A stretch of 64,000 bases of DNA from DATADD01 sp046262355 (GTDB lineage Bacteria; Actinomycetota; CADDZG01; WHSQ01). The stretch lies in NCBI GenBank assembly GCA_046262355.1, contig JBHEMX010000093.1, positions 21,221 to 85,220 of the forward strand, given 5' to 3'. The notes under the pieces were generated by a model that worked only from the letters and a program-made list of their open reading frames with translations, made no database searches and was not told where the DNA came from. Positions 63,025 to 64,000 of this stretch are shown piece by piece (position 1 is the first letter of the stretch; every line of letters starts with the position of its first letter). The translations under genes and the position numbers were made by a program.

Positions 63025-63852
63025 CTAGAGGTTCTTGATGCCGGGCATCACGCGCGCGACGAACTCGTCCAATCGCGCCTTGCCCTCGGACGGCCATCCA
63101 ACGGTGAGATAGCCGATCCCTTCCCGGGCCAATGTTTCCGTCGTGGCGCGCACCTCGTCCCACGGCTCCGAAACGGATAGGTCGGCCGCCCGCCGGATGG
63201 AGGCCGGGTCGCGCCCGGCCCTTTCGGCGTGCTCGTCGACGAGGCGCGACTTGCGCCGGAACGTCTCGATGTCTCCGACGAAGAGGTGCCACACGTCCGC
63301 CCGTCGCGCTATCAGAGGCAGCATCAACCTCTCGCCCTGGCCGCCGATCCACAGGGGTGGGCGTGGCTGCTGCACGGGTTTGGGGTTGTAGGACGCGTCC
63401 TCGAGCCGGAAGAAGCGGCCGTCGAAGGTTGCCCCGTCCGTCGTCATGAGGAGATCGATCACCTGGACCGCTTCCTCGAGCCTGCGCACGCGTTCGGCGG
63501 AAGGTGGAAAGTCGATACCGAGCTCGCGATGCTCCTGTTGGAACCAGGCCGCGCCCACCGCGAGCTCGACGCGTCCATGCGAAACGTGGTCCACGGTCAC
63601 CGCCTCAGTAGCAAGGATCGAGGGATGCCTATAGGTAACCCCGGTGACGAGCGTGCCGAGTCGGATCCGCGTGGTCGCCGCTCCGAGCGCGGCGAGAAGG
63701 GTCCACCCCTCGAGGCAGGGTCCCCCCCGATCTCCGTATAGCGCCTTGAAGTGATCGAAGACCCAGGCGCCGTCGAACCCGGCCTCCTCCACGAAGTGCG
63801 CTCTGATCGAACAAGCCGGTTCTGTGTACCGGGACGCTCGCAGAACGATCAT
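63025..63852 (-). CDS. LLM-class F420-dependent oxidoreductase
   Basis: 275 residues from ATG 63852 (a TTG at 63879 would add 9). Luciferase-like barrel: EEAGFDGAWVFDHFKAL, LEGWTLLAALGAATTRIRLGTLV, TYRHPSILATEAVTVDHVSHGR, AVGAAWFQQEHRELGIDF and PPLWIGGQGERLMLPLIA. The usual F420 family pattern is clear from residue 20 on. The first 20 residues (MIVLRASRYTEPACS) do not look like the family, and the ATG overlaps the ATG of an opposite-strand fragment at one CATG, so the 5' end may be rearranged. Substrate unknown. Confidence 0.78.
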   Translation of the reverse strand: MIVLRASRYTEPACSIRAHFVEEAGFDGAWVFDHFKALYGDRGGPCLEGWTLLAALGAATTRIRLGTLVTGVTYRHPSILATEAVTVDHVSHGRVELAVGAAWFQQEHRELGIDFPPSAERVRRLEEAVQVIDLLMTTDGATFDGRFFRLEDASYNPKPVQQPRPPLWIGGQGERLMLPLIARRADVWHLFVGDIETFRRKSRLVDEHAERAGRDPASIRRAADLSVSEPWDEVRATTETLAREGIGYLTVGWPSEGKARLDEFVARVMPGIKNL

Positions 63853-64000
63853 GGAGGTACGGCTGGAGCACGACCTCAAGCGGCGCTACGGCGCCGACTA
63901 CGACATTGTCGCCACGACCTCTTGGGTCGCCGGCCTCAGGCGCCTGAAGGAGTTGCACAGGAAAGCTGCTCGAGTCAATGATTCGGGTTTCCACCCCTGG
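63851..64000 (+). CDS. Possible response-regulator-like fragment, runs off the window
   Basis: Open frame of 50 codons to the window end. The part LEHDLKRRYGADYDIV, followed by LRRLKELHRKA, resembles the first helix-strand-helix of the receiver domain in actinobacterial receiver-thioredoxin reductase fusions (DLRRRYG-x-x-YR-V-x-x-A-x-SG-x-x-AL-x-x-LREL). The preceding strand with the acidic DDD pocket is missing, and no Shine-Dalgarno precedes ATG 63851. Either a truncated remnant or a gene whose 5' end was lost at the junction with the LLM gene. Low certainty. Confidence 0.33.
   Translation, partial: MEVRLEHDLKRRYGADYDIVATTSWVAGLRRLKELHRKAARVNDSGFHPW

Overview
The window is a 64-kb piece of a high-GC chromosome from a member of the Actinomycetota. 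Lineage markers agree: two mycothiol enzymes (Mca at 29713 and an MscR-type dehydrogenase at 61832), a mycothiol-dependent isomerase-like protein, a GAF-ANTAR regulator, a dUMP-forming dCTP deaminase, BldC, and actinobacterial promoter habits (TANNNT followed by 6-8 nt and then the start codon). Gene order also fits. From memory, 4.2-14.3 kb (ino1, padR, DUF5318, rpsF-ssb-rpsR-rplI, dnaB with an intein) follows the Mycobacterium tuberculosis Rv0046c-Rv0058 neighbourhood. The valine/leucine dehydrogenase - hypothetical - bldC order at 59-61.5 kb follows the Streptomyces bldC locus. A type IV pilus/PilT ATPase and a selenoprotein point to a lineage other than Streptomyces or Mycobacterium, but I cannot name it.

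Layout. 1-2.9 kb: PilT tail, CCA-adding enzyme, methyltransferase. 2.9-6.1 kb (minus): padR-ino1-MFS with a likely PadR operator. 6.2-9.6 kb: DUF5318, GNAT, two polytopic membrane glycosyltransferases. 9.9-15 kb: S6-SSB-S18-L9, then an SOS box, intein-split DnaB, endonuclease III and tRNA-Gly. 15-17 kb: a prolyl aminopeptidase that looks foreign, and a DinB/MDMPI-family protein. 17-29 kb: ANTAR regulator, dcd, EtfD-like Fe-S oxidoreductase, GH15 glycosidase, a SelW-like selenoprotein gene with an in-frame TGA and a SECIS-like hairpin, class II DAHP synthase, threonine ammonia-lyase, and a hybrid histidine kinase. 29-39 kb: a short palindromic element, mca, an FtsH-like AAA protease, GT4, nucleoside hydrolase, ArfB and a DUF255 protein. 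39-51 kb: dodecin and most of purine biosynthesis (purA-D-E, purB-C-[YIP1]-S-Q-L, purF), with a second, longer copy of the palindromic element between purL and purF. 51-55 kb: tyrosine/homogentisate degradation (HPPD, HGD, FAH). 55-60 kb (minus): leucine dehydrogenase and the branched-chain 2-oxoacid dehydrogenase E1a-E1b-E2. 60-64 kb: bldC, tRNA-Phe, tRNA-Asp, mscR, an LLM oxidoreductase, and at the edge a response-regulator-like fragment.

The most interesting item is the selenoprotein gene at 23220-23456, which ordinary gene callers break. Its reading frame, Rdx-family motifs, SECIS-like hairpin with a GGUCU loop and leaderless promoter all support it independently. Next are the SOS box before intein-bearing dnaB, a second SOS-like box beside tRNA-Gly, the two-copy palindromic element, and several genes that seem to lack an ATG/GTG/TTG start.
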